This document shows, one piece after another, positions 7,139 to 16,941 of a stretch of 39,065 nt of DNA. Each line of letters opens with the position of its first letter. Position 1 is the stretch's first letter. The notes below the pieces were generated by a model, which searched no databases, had not been told where the DNA came from, and saw only the letters and a list, made by a program, of their open reading frames with translations. The stretch spans positions 14,231-53,295 of the forward strand of contig DCDZ01000034.1 of the NCBI GenBank assembly GCA_002316675.1, given 5' to 3'. Origin of the DNA: Tyzzerella sp. UBA1042. Lineage in GTDB: Bacteria > Bacillota > Clostridia > Lachnospirales > Anaerotignaceae. The position numbers and the translations under genes are program-made.

Positions 7139-10100
7139 ATGCATTTGTTTCAACAGCAGCCGTTAGGGCTGTATGATCCAAGCTTTGAGCATGATAACTG
7201 CGGCATTGGCGCAATTGTCAATATCAAGGGCGTAAAAAGCCATCAAACTGTGGAGGATGCGCTGAAAATTGTGGAAAATCTGGAACACAGAGCGGGCAAG
7301 GATGCAGAGGGAAAAACAGGAGATGGCGTGGGTATTTTGCTTCAAATTTCCCATAAATTTTTTTCAAAGGAAGGGAAAAAGCTTGGCTACGCAATCGGCG
7401 AGGAAGGCGATTATGCAATAGGTATGTTTTTTTTACCCCAAGGAGAGCTAGAGCGAAACCGTGCAAAAAAAATGTTTGAAATCATTGTGGAGAAGGAAGA
7501 CCTTATCTTTGTGGGTTGGAGAGAGGTGCCTACCAACGCCGCAATTTTGGGAAAGCAGGCACTGGATTGCAAGCCTTATATTTTACAGTGTTTTATTCAA
7601 AGAAAACCGGATACACAAAAGGGATTAGAGTTTGAGCGCAAAATCTATGTGGCCAGACGGGTGTTTGAACAGAGTAATGATAATTCCTATGTGGTTTCCC
7701 TCTCCAGCCGTACCATTGTATATAAGGGGATGTTTTTGGTAAACCAGCTCCGCTCCTTTTTTCTGGATTTGCAGGATAAGGATTATGAGTCCGCCATCGG
7801 CATGGTGCATTCCCGTTTTAGCACGAACACAACGCCAAGCTGGGATCGTGCCCATCCAAACCGCTATATTTTGCATAATGGCGAAATCAATACCATCCGT
7901 GGCAATGCAGACTTGATGCTTGCCCGAGAGGAAACCATGGCGGCAGATGTTTTTCAGGGAGAAATGCATAAGGTATTGCCCATCATCAACCAGTCGGGCT
8001 CGGATAGTGCTATGCTGGATAATACCCTTGAATTTTTGGTGATGAGCGGCATGGAATTGCCCCTTGCCGTGATGGTGATGATACCAGAGCCTTGGAGTAA
8101 TAATAAAAATATCAGCCGTGCAAAAAGAGATTTCTACCAATATTATGCCACCATGCTAGAGCCTTGGGACGGCCCTGCATCCATACTGTTTTCTGATGGA
8201 GAGGTATTGGGGGCGGTTTTGGATAGAAACGGCTTAAGGCCTTCTAGATACTACATAACAGATGACGACCGTTTGATTTTGTCCTCCGAGGTGGGGGTGT
8301 TGGATATTCCCGTTGAAAAAATCATCAAGAAAGACCGCCTGCGTCCCGGTAAAATGCTCCTTGTGGATACCACAAAGGGAACCATCATTTCCGATGATGA
8401 TTTAAAGGAGCAGTATGCCACACGACAGCCTTACGGCGAATGGATTGATAAGAATTTGGTGCATTTAAAGGACATTGCCATTCCCAATAAAAAAACGCCT
8501 CAGTATACAAAGGAAGAGCTCGCCAGGCTGCAAAAAACCTTTGGGTATAATTATGAGGAGGTTATGACGGCAATTTTGCCTATGGCAAAAACCGGGGGAG
8601 AGGCCATTGCTTCCATGGGAACGGATACTCCCTTAGCGGTGCTTTCCGAAACAAAAAAGCCCTTATTTAACTATTTTAAGCAGATGTTTGCCCAAGTGAC
8701 CAATCCCCCCATTGATGCAATCCGTGAGGAAATTGTGACAAGCACAACGGTGTATATTGGCGGTGCGGGGAATTTGTTGGAGGAGACGCCGGAAAACTGC
8801 AAGGTTATTCGTGTAAACAATCCCATCCTTACCAATACGGATTTAATGAAGCTGAAGGATTTGGATATTGAAGGCTTCAAATCGGCAGTCATTCCCATTA
8901 CCTACTATAAGAATACCCAGCTGGAAAGGGCCATCGACCGCCTGTTTGTTGAGGTGGATCGTGCTTATAGAGATGGTACGAATATCATTATTCTTTCGGA
9001 CCGGGATGTGGATGAAAACCATGTGCCCATTCCATCCCTGCTGGCCGTTTCGGCAGTCAGCAAATATTTAGTGAAAACAAAGAAAAAAACAAGTGTTGCG
9101 CTGATTTTGGAAACAGCGGAACCCAGAGAGGTACACCATTTTGCAACGCTGTTGGGCTATGGTGCTTGTGCAGTAAATCCGTATCTGGCCCAGGATACCA
9201 TTGGAAATTTGATCGATGAAAATATTTTAGACAAGGATTATTATGCTGCTGTGAATGACTATAATGCGGCTATTCTCCACGGAATTGTCAAAATTGCCTC
9301 TAAGATGGGCATTTCTACCATTCAGTCCTACCAAGGCGCACAAATTTTTGAAGCGGTGGGCATTGATTCCAAGGTGGTGGAAAAATATTTTACCAATACA
9401 GTGACCAGAATCGAGGGCGTTGATCTGGAGGATATTCAAAAGGAATTCCACGAATGGCATAACAGTGCCTTTGACCCCTTGGGCTTGGATACAGACCTTA
9501 CTCTGGATAGTGTGGGCAGCCATAAATTCAGGAGCAATAAATCCAAGCATTTGTATAACCCCCAAACCATTCATCTTTTGCAGGAGGCCACCAGAAGGGG
9601 GGATTATGCGGTATTCAAAGAATATACCCGTTTGGTGAATGATGAAACAAAGGTAACCCTCCGGGGATTGATGGGTTTTCAATTTGCGGAGAAGCCCATC
9701 CCCATCGAAGAGGTGGAGAGCGTAGAATCCATTGTAAAGCGGTTCAAAACCGGTGCAATGAGCTATGGCTCTATTAGCCAAGAAGCCCATGAAACCCTTG
9801 CCATTGCCATGAACCGCATTGGTGGGAAAAGCAACAGCGGCGAAGGGGGAGAGAGCATTGACCGATTGACAAAAGACCCCAACGGAGACAGCCGATGTTC
9901 TGCCATCAAGCAGGTTGCGTCGGGACGCTTTGGTGTAACCAGCAGATATTTGGTGAGTGCCAAAGAGATTCAGATTAAAATGGCTCAAGGGGCAAAGCCC
10001 GGGGAAGGCGGGCACTTGCCTGCGGAAAAGGTATATCCTTGGATTGCGAAAACAAGGCATTCTACCCCCGGTGTAGGCTTGATTTCCCCGCCGCCCCATC

Positions 10101-11680
10101 ACGATATTTATTCTATTGAGGATTTGGCACAATTGATTTATGATTTGAAAAATGCCAACCGTGATGCAAGAATTACCGTAAAGCTTTGTGCTGAGGCGGG
10201 TGTTGGCACCATTGCGGCAGGGGTTGCAAAGGCCGGAGCCCAGGTGATACTCATTTCCGGCTATGACGGCGGGACGGGAGCGGCCCCCAGAACCTCCATT
10301 CAGCACGCAGGCATTCCTTGGGAGCTGGGCTTGACAGAAACCCACCAAACCTTGATTCGTAATGGCTTAAGAAATAAAGTAACGCTGGAGACTGATGGAA
10401 AGCTGATGAGCGGCCGGGATGTTGCCCTTGCGGCCTTGATGGGTGCCGAAGAATTCGGCTTTGCAACGGCACCGTTGGTAACCATGGGCTGTGTGATGAT
10501 GCGGGTTTGTAATTTGGACACCTGTCCCGTGGGTGTTGCAACGCAAAATCCGGAGCTTAGAAAGCGGTTTCAAGGAAAGCCGGAGTATGTAATCAATTTT
10601 ATGTATTTTATTGCCCGGGAATTAAGAGAGTATATGGCAAAGCTGGGCTTCCGCACCGTTTCAGAAATGGTTGGACGCAGTGATTTGCTGAAAATTCGTG
10701 ACGGCGCAAAAACAAGAACAACAAAGGTGGAGCTGGCAAGAATTATCAATAACCCCTTTGCAAAGCCTGGGCAAAGCTTTGGGTTTGACCCTAAGCAGGT
10801 GTATGATTTCCACTTGGAGCAAACCTTGGATTTCAAGGTTTTATATAAAAAGCTGAAGGATGCTATAGAAAGCAAGACCCCTGCGTTTCTGGAGGTTCAG
10901 GTGAAAAATACAGACCGTACCGTGGGCACAATTTTAGGCTCGGAGATTACAAAAAGACATCCGGAAGGCCTTCCGGATAATACAATACAGATTCAATGTC
11001 ATGGTGCAGGCGGCCAAAGCTTCGGTGCCTTTATTCCCAAAGGGCTCACCTTGGAATTGGAGGGGGATAGCAATGATTATTTTGGCAAAGGCCTTTCCGG
11101 GGGCAAATTGGTTGTATATCCGCCAAAGAAAAGCAAGCTGAAAGAGGACGAAAACATCATCATTGGCAATGTTGCGCTGTATGGCGCCACCGATGGAGAG
11201 GCCTATATCAACGGTGTGGCGGGAGAACGCTTCTGCGTGCGTAATTCCGGCGCAAGAGCCGTTGCGGAAGGCGTGGGCGATCATGGCTGTGAATATATGA
11301 CCGGCGGTATTGCGGTGATTATCGGGAATACAGGGAAGAATTTTGCCGCAGGCATGAGCGGCGGTGTCGCTTATGTTTTGGATGAACAGAGGGATTTTTA
11401 TACCAGAGTCAATAAGGAACTGGTTTCCTTGGGGGAAATTCTGCATAAACAGGATGTGACTGTATTAAAGGAAATGCTTACAAACCATGTAAAGCTGACA
11501 GGCTCTAAAAAAGGACAGGAAATTCTGGAGAACTTTGCAAATTACCTGCCAAAGTTTAAAAAAGTATTGCCCCACGATTTCGATAAAATGCATAAAGCAA
11601 CCCTGCGTTTAGAGGAAAAGGGGCTTAGTGGTGACGAGGCATTAATTGAGGCATTCTATGCCTTCTATTCAAATAAATAA
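7139..11680 (+). CDS. gltB: Glutamate synthase, large (alpha) subunit
   Basis: The protein is 1513 residues with the full layout of the large subunit. The N-terminal class II glutamine amidotransferase has its nucleophile Cys21 in EHDNCGIGAI. A central domain follows, then the FMN-binding synthase domain with GGKSNSGEGGE and KPGEGGHLP. The 3Fe-4S cysteines are in GCVMMRVCNLDTCPVG near residue 1120, and the C-terminal GXGXG beta-helix contains GVGDHGCEYMTGG. It transfers the amide of glutamine to 2-oxoglutarate. The start at 7139 puts the Cys after a short propeptide, as in relatives, and has AAAGGG at a good distance. ATG 7130 is possible; the frame is open further upstream without a sensible start. 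gltD follows after 17 bases. Confidence 0.97.
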   Translation: MHLFQQQPLGLYDPSFEHDNCGIGAIVNIKGVKSHQTVEDALKIVENLEHRAGKDAEGKTGDGVGILLQISHKFFSKEGKKLGYAIGEEGDYAIGMFFLPQGELERNRAKKMFEIIVEKEDLIFVGWREVPTNAAILGKQALDCKPYILQCFIQRKPDTQKGLEFERKIYVARRVFEQSNDNSYVVSLSSRTIVYKGMFLVNQLRSFFLDLQDKDYESAIGMVHSRFSTNTTPSWDRAHPNRYILHNGEINTIRGNADLMLAREETMAADVFQGEMHKVLPIINQSGSDSAMLDNTLEFLVMSGMELPLAVMVMIPEPWSNNKNISRAKRDFYQYYATMLEPWDGPASILFSDGEVLGAVLDRNGLRPSRYYITDDDRLILSSEVGVLDIPVEKIIKKDRLRPGKMLLVDTTKGTIISDDDLKEQYATRQPYGEWIDKNLVHLKDIAIPNKKTPQYTKEELARLQKTFGYNYEEVMTAILPMAKTGGEAIASMGTDTPLAVLSETKKPLFNYFKQMFAQVTNPPIDAIREEIVTSTTVYIGGAGNLLEETPENCKVIRVNNPILTNTDLMKLKDLDIEGFKSAVIPITYYKNTQLERAIDRLFVEVDRAYRDGTNIIILSDRDVDENHVPIPSLLAVSAVSKYLVKTKKKTSVALILETAEPREVHHFATLLGYGACAVNPYLAQDTIGNLIDENILDKDYYAAVNDYNAAILHGIVKIASKMGISTIQSYQGAQIFEAVGIDSKVVEKYFTNTVTRIEGVDLEDIQKEFHEWHNSAFDPLGLDTDLTLDSVGSHKFRSNKSKHLYNPQTIHLLQEATRRGDYAVFKEYTRLVNDETKVTLRGLMGFQFAEKPIPIEEVESVESIVKRFKTGAMSYGSISQEAHETLAIAMNRIGGKSNSGEGGESIDRLTKDPNGDSRCSAIKQVASGRFGVTSRYLVSAKEIQIKMAQGAKPGEGGHLPAEKVYPWIAKTRHSTPGVGLISPPPHHDIYSIEDLAQLIYDLKNANRDARITVKLCAEAGVGTIAAGVAKAGAQVILISGYDGGTGAAPRTSIQHAGIPWELGLTETHQTLIRNGLRNKVTLETDGKLMSGRDVALAALMGAEEFGFATAPLVTMGCVMMRVCNLDTCPVGVATQNPELRKRFQGKPEYVINFMYFIARELREYMAKLGFRTVSEMVGRSDLLKIRDGAKTRTTKVELARIINNPFAKPGQSFGFDPKQVYDFHLEQTLDFKVLYKKLKDAIESKTPAFLEVQVKNTDRTVGTILGSEITKRHPEGLPDNTIQIQCHGAGGQSFGAFIPKGLTLELEGDSNDYFGKGLSGGKLVVYPPKKSKLKEDENIIIGNVALYGATDGEAYINGVAGERFCVRNSGARAVAEGVGDHGCEYMTGGIAVIIGNTGKNFAAGMSGGVAYVLDEQRDFYTRVNKELVSLGEILHKQDVTVLKEMLTNHVKLTGSKKGQEILENFANYLPKFKKVLPHDFDKMHKATLRLEEKGLSGDEALIEAFYAFYSNK

Positions 11681-11697
11681 GTCAGGGGGGAGTATCC

Positions 11698-13179
11698 ATG
11701 GGAAAAGCAACAGGGTTTTTAGAATTTGAAAGAAAATCTGGGGGCGAAATCGGCCCCAAGGATAGAATTAAAAATTTTCAGGATTTTCATGCGCATTTGC
11801 TGCAAAGGGAGCAGCAGCAGCAGGCGGCAAGATGTATGGATTGCGGCGTACCCTTCTGCCAAAGCGGTATGATGCTCAAGGGGATGACCTCCGGATGTCC
11901 TTTAAATAATTTGATTCCCGAATGGAATGATTTGATTTATCTGGAAAAGCCCGACCGGGCATTAGGCAGACTGTTAAAAACAAATAACTTTCCGGAGTTT
12001 ACAAGCCGTGTATGTCCTGCGCCTTGCGAGGCTGCCTGTACCTGCGGTTTCAACGATACACCTGTTACGATTAAGGAAAATGAATGGAGTATCATTGAAA
12101 ATGGCTATGCTGCGGGGTTGATTCAGCCAAATCCGCCAAAGGTGAGAACAGGTAAAAAAATTGCCGTGGTTGGCAGCGGGCCTTCCGGCCTTGCGGCGGC
12201 GGATCAATTGAATAAGCGAGGGCACAGTGTGGTGGTGTATGAACGCAGTGACAGGGTCGGTGGCTTATTAATGTATGGGATTCCTAATATGAAGCTTGAG
12301 AAAAACGTAATTCAGCGCAAAATCAATATTATGGAAGGGGAAGGCATTTCCTTTGTGACCAATGCGGATATTGGGAATACAATCAAGGCGGAGAAGTTGA
12401 TTCAGGAATATGACTGTGTTATCCTTGCCTGCGGTGCATCCAATCCTCGTGATATTCAGGTTCCCGGCAGAGAAGGGAAGGGCATTTATTTTGCCGTAGA
12501 TTTCTTAAAGGCCACAACAAAAAGCCTTTTGGATAGCGGACTCAAGGACGGAAAATTTATTTCGGCAAAGGGCAAACGTGTTTTGGTCATCGGCGGCGGA
12601 GATACTGGCAACGATTGTGTGGGTACCTCCATTCGCCATGGGGCAAAAAGCGTGGTGCAGCTGGAGATGATGCCTAAGCCCCCTGTGGAAAGAGCCGACG
12701 ATAATCGCTGGCCCGAATGGCCGAAGATTTTAAAAACAGATTATGGACAGCAGGAGGCAATTGCTGTTTATGGGTATGACCCCAGAACTTATGAAACTAC
12801 GGTAACAGAGTTTGTTTTAGATAAGGAGGGGAAGGTGGGCAAGGCAAAGACCGTAAGGCTTGAGAAAAAAACAGAAAAGAAGGGTGTCTCCTTTGCTCCC
12901 GTTAAGGGCAGTGAAAAAACAATTGATGTGGATTTGGTGCTGATTGCCGCAGGTTTTGTGGGAGCGGAGAGCTATGTTGCGCAGGCTTTTAAGACGGAAT
13001 TGAACGAACGTTCAACTGTAAAAACAGCGCAAAATAGTTTCCATACAAGTGTGCCAAAGGTTTTTGTGACCGGGGATATGCACAGAGGGCAGTCTTTGGT
13101 TGTTTGGGCAATCAAGGAAGGGCGCAGTGTTGCAAAAGAGGTTGATGAAACACTGATGGGCTACACCAATCTGGTATAG
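11698..13179 (+). CDS. gltD: Glutamate synthase, small (beta) subunit
   Basis: This 493-residue flavoprotein feeds electrons from NAD(P)H through FAD and Fe-S clusters to GltB. The N-terminal cysteines appear in CMDCGVPFCQ, SGCPLNN and VCPAPCEAACTCG and would bind two 4Fe-4S clusters. The FAD-binding site is VVGSGPSGLAAA near residue 155, and the NAD(P)H-binding site is VIGGGDTGNDC near residue 300. A C-terminal FAD segment reads VFVTGDMHRGQSLVVWAI. GGGGGGAG lies upstream of the ATG. It forms a two-gene operon with gltB, closed by a terminator 37 bases after the stop. Confidence 0.97.
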   Translation: MGKATGFLEFERKSGGEIGPKDRIKNFQDFHAHLLQREQQQQAARCMDCGVPFCQSGMMLKGMTSGCPLNNLIPEWNDLIYLEKPDRALGRLLKTNNFPEFTSRVCPAPCEAACTCGFNDTPVTIKENEWSIIENGYAAGLIQPNPPKVRTGKKIAVVGSGPSGLAAADQLNKRGHSVVVYERSDRVGGLLMYGIPNMKLEKNVIQRKINIMEGEGISFVTNADIGNTIKAEKLIQEYDCVILACGASNPRDIQVPGREGKGIYFAVDFLKATTKSLLDSGLKDGKFISAKGKRVLVIGGGDTGNDCVGTSIRHGAKSVVQLEMMPKPPVERADDNRWPEWPKILKTDYGQQEAIAVYGYDPRTYETTVTEFVLDKEGKVGKAKTVRLEKKTEKKGVSFAPVKGSEKTIDVDLVLIAAGFVGAESYVAQAFKTELNERSTVKTAQNSFHTSVPKVFVTGDMHRGQSLVVWAIKEGRSVAKEVDETLMGYTNLV

Positions 13180-13215
13180 TGCCGGATTGAAAGAGCAAGC
13201 TTTGATTATGAGCAT

Positions 13216-13254
13216 AAAAACAACCACCTGAAAGCTTGAAAGGTGGTTGTTTTT
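13216..13254. terminator. Bidirectional terminator between gltD and the chemoreceptor gene
   Basis: AAAAACAACCACCT pairs perfectly with AGGTGGTTGTTTTT around an 11-base loop, and the T run extends to eight or more. The A run on the other side makes it usable from the minus strand, fitting two convergent genes. Confidence 0.9.
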
Positions 13255-13344
13255 TTCATCATGTATCCTTGTAAAAATCAAGGTTTCTATACATTTGTTT
13301 TCGGCCGATGTTCCGTTTTTAGAAACACCACGAAAATTCAAATA

Positions 13345-15093
13345 TTACTCTGTTGTTATTTGCTCGTGACCATGAAAGCGGAAGTGATCAATCAAATCCT
13401 TTAAAACTTCTGCCTGGCTGGAAATTTCTTCACTGGCTGCCGCACTTTCCTCGGAGGTTGCGCTGTTAATTTGAATAACGCTGGAAACCTGAGAAAGGCT
13501 GGTGCTTACTTCATCCATAGATTTTTTTTGTAGTATTGTGGCATCGGCAATTCTTTGTATTACTTCCGTTGTTTTTTCAGAGCTTACTATAATTTCGTTT
13601 AGGGAATTTGCTGTTTCGGACACAATCTTTGAGCCATTCTGAATAGCATTGATGGAATTCTCAATCAAATCAGAGGTAAGCTTTGCACTCTCTGCTGATT
13701 TTCCTGCAAGGTTGCGCACCTCATCGGCAACAACGGCGAAGCCTTTTCCGGCTTCTCCCGCCCGTGCGGCCTCCACAGCTGCATTTAAAGCAAGGATGTT
13801 TGTCTGGAATGCAATATCATCTATATTTTTAATGATTTTGCCAATCTCGCTGGAAGCATAGCTGATTTTTTCCATGGCTGCCACCATTTCCTTCATCTGC
13901 TGCTGCCCCTGTTCTGAAGAATGGCTGGAGTCCAGAGCAATTTGCTTTGCTTGTTCCGCATCCTCGGCAGTTTGATGGATGGTTGTGGTCATATCCTCAA
14001 CAAAGCCGGTCAGCTCCTGAATGGAGGCGGCTTGCTCTGCAGCACCTTGTGCCAGCGTTTGAGAACCGTCGGAAACCTGCATAGAGCCACGGGCAACCTC
14101 GGCGGAGGTGGTATTAATTTGTGCCAGTGTTTCTGAAATATTGTTGGAGAAGCTTTGAATTGCTTCATTGATTCCGGCTAAATCCCCTGGATATTCGGTC
14201 GTGGAGGTGAAAACAAAATCCCCTTCGGAAAATCCCTTCATGGTGTTGTGAATATCATACAGAATCCCGCTTAGATTATCCACCGTCTGCCTTGTGGCAA
14301 GGGCAAGGGCCTCAAACTCATCGTCGGTTTGTATATCGGGTACGGGAGATTGCAAATCTCCTTGGCTTAATAAGGAAAGACGTTGGGCGATGCGTGTCAG
14401 ATGACTTGTTATCCTTTTTGCTATGACAAACACGCCAAAGATACCCAATGCGCCCATTACTGCACCGCAGACCAATATGCTCATTAAAGACAGATATTTC
14501 TCTTTTTTATACTGAGCAATGGTTTCGTCCATATCTTGATAGTAGTTACCGGTGCTGATATACCATCCGTAAGGCTCATATTTTTCGGTGTATCCTCTTT
14601 TTTTAAAGCTGCCTTCTTCATCGGGCTTTGTGAAATAGAATTCCGTAAAACCGCCATCGCCTTGGTTGCCCGCTGCAATGAAGTTTTGAATGTAGTAAGT
14701 GCCTTCTTGATCTTGCTCATTTATTCTTTGGGTTCCCTCATACTGGGGATTCATATGTATGGCACAGACGCCGCTTTCCAAGTCTGCCCAGAAATACCCC
14801 TCACCGTTATTATAGCGTGTATCCCGAACCAGTTTTTCCGCAGTAGCCATTTCCTCTTCTTGCGTAATTTCCCCGTCCAGATAGCGCTGATGATTCGTAT
14901 GCAGCGCCCCAATGAGACTTTCAACACTTGATTTTATTAACGTGTCGAAGTTTTCTTTTTGTGCTTCAATTGCAGCATCATGGGATTTGGATAGTTGAAA
15001 AAAGGATAGCATACTGAGTATTAAAATTGTTGCAATAATCAAGGTGCCAAAGAAAAGCACAATTTTTGTTTTTAGATTTTTAGATTTGAGCAT
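13345..15093 (-). CDS. Methyl-accepting chemotaxis protein with single Cache sensor
   Basis: The 582-residue receptor begins with a membrane helix at about residues 10-32. An extracellular single-Cache domain follows (YNNGEGYFWADLESGVCAIHMNP, then YGWYISTGNYYQDMD). A second membrane helix lies near 200-225, then a HAMP linker and a cytoplasmic signalling domain. The hairpin tip reads IDDIAFQTNILALNAAVEAARAGEAGKGFAVVADEVR, here the CheA/CheW-contact region. Single-Cache domains often bind small organic acids. GGAGGAACC precedes the ATG. There is no CheR-binding pentapeptide and no flagellar or che gene nearby, so the ligand and partners cannot be named. Confidence 0.95.
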   Translation of the reverse strand: MLKSKNLKTKIVLFFGTLIIATILILSMLSFFQLSKSHDAAIEAQKENFDTLIKSSVESLIGALHTNHQRYLDGEITQEEEMATAEKLVRDTRYNNGEGYFWADLESGVCAIHMNPQYEGTQRINEQDQEGTYYIQNFIAAGNQGDGGFTEFYFTKPDEEGSFKKRGYTEKYEPYGWYISTGNYYQDMDETIAQYKKEKYLSLMSILVCGAVMGALGIFGVFVIAKRITSHLTRIAQRLSLLSQGDLQSPVPDIQTDDEFEALALATRQTVDNLSGILYDIHNTMKGFSEGDFVFTSTTEYPGDLAGINEAIQSFSNNISETLAQINTTSAEVARGSMQVSDGSQTLAQGAAEQAASIQELTGFVEDMTTTIHQTAEDAEQAKQIALDSSHSSEQGQQQMKEMVAAMEKISYASSEIGKIIKNIDDIAFQTNILALNAAVEAARAGEAGKGFAVVADEVRNLAGKSAESAKLTSDLIENSINAIQNGSKIVSETANSLNEIIVSSEKTTEVIQRIADATILQKKSMDEVSTSLSQVSSVIQINSATSEESAAASEEISSQAEVLKDLIDHFRFHGHEQITTE

Positions 15094-16014
15094 TTTGGTT
15101 CCTCCTCATTTTTTTAATAGAATCATTCCAAGCGGAATACACGGGATGTATGATCGTTCAATCTTTTTTTGAAGCTTGGATGGGCAGTGTGGTTTTCATA
15201 GTCAAGTAATCTTTCTTTTTTAAAAGGACATTCAGTGAATTTTGGCGTAAAAAAAGGCTTAGAAATCAATGTCCAAAAATTCATAGCATCTGAATTTCCT
15301 GTCTTTATCAGAAAGAGAAAAATTGATTGCACAATAAAAGCGACAATCGTATGATTTTCCCCGAAAGAATTTTAAATAAGGGAAAGAGGGAAGCCTTGCT
15401 TTCACCTTACAGCATCGTTTCTATAGCTACAATAACCTCCTTTGTAGTGGCAATTTTCAAAGTCTCTTTCCAAAGCCTCTTAGATCTTGGAAAAAGCACT
15501 GTTAAAATCGATTTTCATATTGCATTTTCCTAGGAAACATATTGATACATATAGAGCATTAAAGTTTCATATTATTATTTTTGTTTAAAAATTTGTAACT
15601 AATTGTATAAAACAAAATATTCTTGAAAAATCTTAGCATTTTATTAAAATATTGTCAATGCTTTGAGTGATAGTATTATATAATAATTTTTATCATTTAA
15701 ACATACAGATTAAATAAATGTGATTATTATTAAATTTATTTTAAAAAAATCTTTCTACAGGAAGGAGAAGGCGGGTTTATATGAAATTCATTTAACAATT
15801 TAAATATTGTTTTAAAGGAATGGAATAAACTGAATTTGAAACATCATATGCAGGCCTCCAAATGAATCAAAAATGAAAAGCCTGTTAATTCAGTCAGAAT
15901 CAACAGGCTTTATAATGCTGCTTTCTAAAATAGGTATGAAGATTTTTAAGCTTAAATATGGGTAAGGGTAACAATAGAACTCCTATGAAAATGAAAAATT
16001 ACAGTTGTTCCTTG
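15094..16014. other. AT-rich gap between two minus-strand genes
   Basis: I find no gene with a ribosome binding site and recognisable product. A 69-codon GTG-started frame on the minus strand (15123-15332) lacks both. Bases 15540-15760 are over 80% A+T. A weak plus-strand promoter-like pair lies at 15652-15679 (TTGTCA, 16 bp, TATTAT). A strong GGAAGGAG stands before a four-codon frame (MKFI) at 15781. The terminator at 15877-15911 ends the gap's recognisable content. Confidence 0.5.
15877..15911 (-). terminator. Terminator of the DUF4180 gene
   Basis: AAAGCCTGTTAATT pairs with AATCAACAGGCTTT with one mismatch in 14 and a 7-base loop. Read on the minus strand it is followed by TTTTCATTTTT, a good U tail; on the plus strand the tail is weak. 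It lies about 100 bases past the stop of the DUF4180 gene. Confidence 0.7.
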
Positions 16015-16380
16015 TTATTGGCTGCTAAGCTTGCGAATTGCTTCTTCCTCAGAGGGTACGAAAAAGAAATCTTTGCCATGATTACTCTCATACATAAAAT
16101 CCTTGAGGGGTTTACTGGTATAGGAAGAAAAATCTCCAATAACGGCAAATTTAATACGATAGTTTATAAATTTTTGCAAAACTTCCCCGGCAAGCCCTGT
16201 ACGCAAAATAAAAAAATCTTCTGGGAGAGCCTTTTTATGGAGGGCGATCCGATTGCTTTGTGTTTCGTACTGTACCGACATTATAAAATCCAAAGCAGAG
16301 GAAACATCTGTAATCAGTTTTTCTTCACTGTTTACCACTGCGATTTTTAATCCTTTTACTTCTATTGTTTTTAGTTTCAT
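16015..16380 (-). CDS. DUF4180 domain protein
   Basis: The 121-residue protein is the full length of the DUF4180 family. Conserved family stretches are SALDFIMSVQYETQSNRIALHKKALPEDFF (residues about 28-60), TGLAGEVLQKFINYRIKFAVIGDFS and SKPLKDFMYESNHG. AAAGGAGA just upstream fixes the start at 16380. The frame continues open upstream to a stop at 16519-16521, over sequence that looks like the tail of another protein. No function is established for the family; it is small and probably cytoplasmic. Confidence 0.9.
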   Translation of the reverse strand: MKLKTIEVKGLKIAVVNSEEKLITDVSSALDFIMSVQYETQSNRIALHKKALPEDFFILRTGLAGEVLQKFINYRIKFAVIGDFSSYTSKPLKDFMYESNHGKDFFFVPSEEEAIRKLSSQ

Positions 16381-16518
16381 ACTTCTCCTTTCGGGATCGG
16401 GATAGGCAGCTATTGCATAAGTCCAGCGGAAGCCTTTGGTTACTTTTGCACGCAAACGGTGTTCAAGCTGCGGAAATTTCCGGATATTACCATAAGTTTT
16501 TTCAAGGGCAACATCTAT
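16381..16518 (-). pseudogene. Possible remnant of a gene upstream of DUF4180
   Basis: Forty-six codons in frame with the DUF4180 gene are open between a stop at 16519-16521 and its ATG. They read like real protein (EKTYGNIRKFPQLEHRLRAK, then TKGFRWTYAIAAYPDPERRS). They have no start codon with a binding site. I do not recognise the family. The stretch could be the 3' end of a gene whose front has been lost. Confidence 0.35.
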
Positions 16519-16682
16519 TTATACTTCAAATGTTCTTCTCTGTGGTTTCGTTTTTTGTAGTATAACAGAATCATATCTTTCAGTAAATCAGTTTGTTCCG
16601 AATGTATCCCTGGCCGCTTAGATACAGACCATCCCGCGCACTTCTTCCTCTTGTTTTACGTAAGGAACACAAATTTTTCAAC

Positions 16683-16711
16683 TTGTAATCATACAGAGAT
16701 TGTGTTACTAT
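16683..16711 (+). promoter_or_regulatory. Promoter of the Mef-like efflux gene
   Basis: TTGTAA (16683-16688) and TACTAT (16706-16711) are 17 bp apart. Transcription would start near 16718, leaving a 224-base leader that contains the leader peptide ORF and a terminator. Confidence 0.55.
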
Positions 16712-16741
16712 TTTTTTATCATTTAGAAATGAGGTATGGCT

Positions 16742-16762
16742 ATGTATTATATCTTCTTGTAA
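16742..16762 (+). CDS. Regulatory leader peptide MYYIFL
   Basis: GAGG (16731-16734) is seven bases before this ATG, which opens a six-codon frame ending in TAA. An earlier ATG at 16736 in the same frame would give MAMYYIFL but has only one base of spacing. The peptide resembles MYLIFM, the leader of the macrolide-resistance gene msr(D), on which erythromycin-bound ribosomes stall. It lies about 115 bases before an intrinsic terminator and 180 before a Mef-like transporter gene. The ORF is visible; a role in drug sensing is inferred from these parallels. An overlapping 55-codon frame (16729-16896) in another phase runs into the terminator and is a less likely alternative. Confidence 0.6.
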   Translation: MYYIFL

Positions 16763-16876
16763 TCGTGTTTTTCGGTGAAGTCCTGCTGGCAGGGCTTATT
16801 TTGTCATACGGAAAAACATGGATTTTCAGGAAGGTATGCCGGTATAGGGGCAATGCCTTGTTGGCTGTGTTTTTCG

Positions 16877-16910
16877 AGCGGACAATACTTTTTTAGTATT
16901 GCCCGCTTTT
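16877..16910 (+). terminator. Attenuator terminator before the Mef-like gene
   Basis: AGCGGACAATACT (16877-16889) pairs with AGTATTGCCCGCT (16895-16907) with one A-C mismatch, and T residues continue to 16910. Upstream GGGCAAT (16848-16854) can pair with ATTGCCC (16898-16904) in the 3' arm, so an alternative fold that disrupts the terminator is possible. It sits between the leader peptide and the efflux gene. Confidence 0.75.
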
Positions 16911-16941
16911 ACTATAGTATAAGAAGATAAGGAGAAAGATC

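Larger units (their letters stand above)
16522..16941. other. Leader region of the Mef-like gene and flanking DNA
   Basis: Bases 16522-16680 show nothing recognisable. Bases 16683-16941 hold a promoter, a six-codon leader ORF, an intrinsic terminator and the ribosome binding site of the efflux gene, each listed separately. Confidence 0.6.

Noticed and set aside
9227..10348. A 373-codon frame on the minus strand
   Set aside because: It lies wholly inside gltB on the opposite strand, has no binding site and reads as an antisense shadow.
15123..15332. A 69-codon minus-strand frame upstream of the chemoreceptor
   Set aside because: It has a GTG start without a binding site and no family resemblance.
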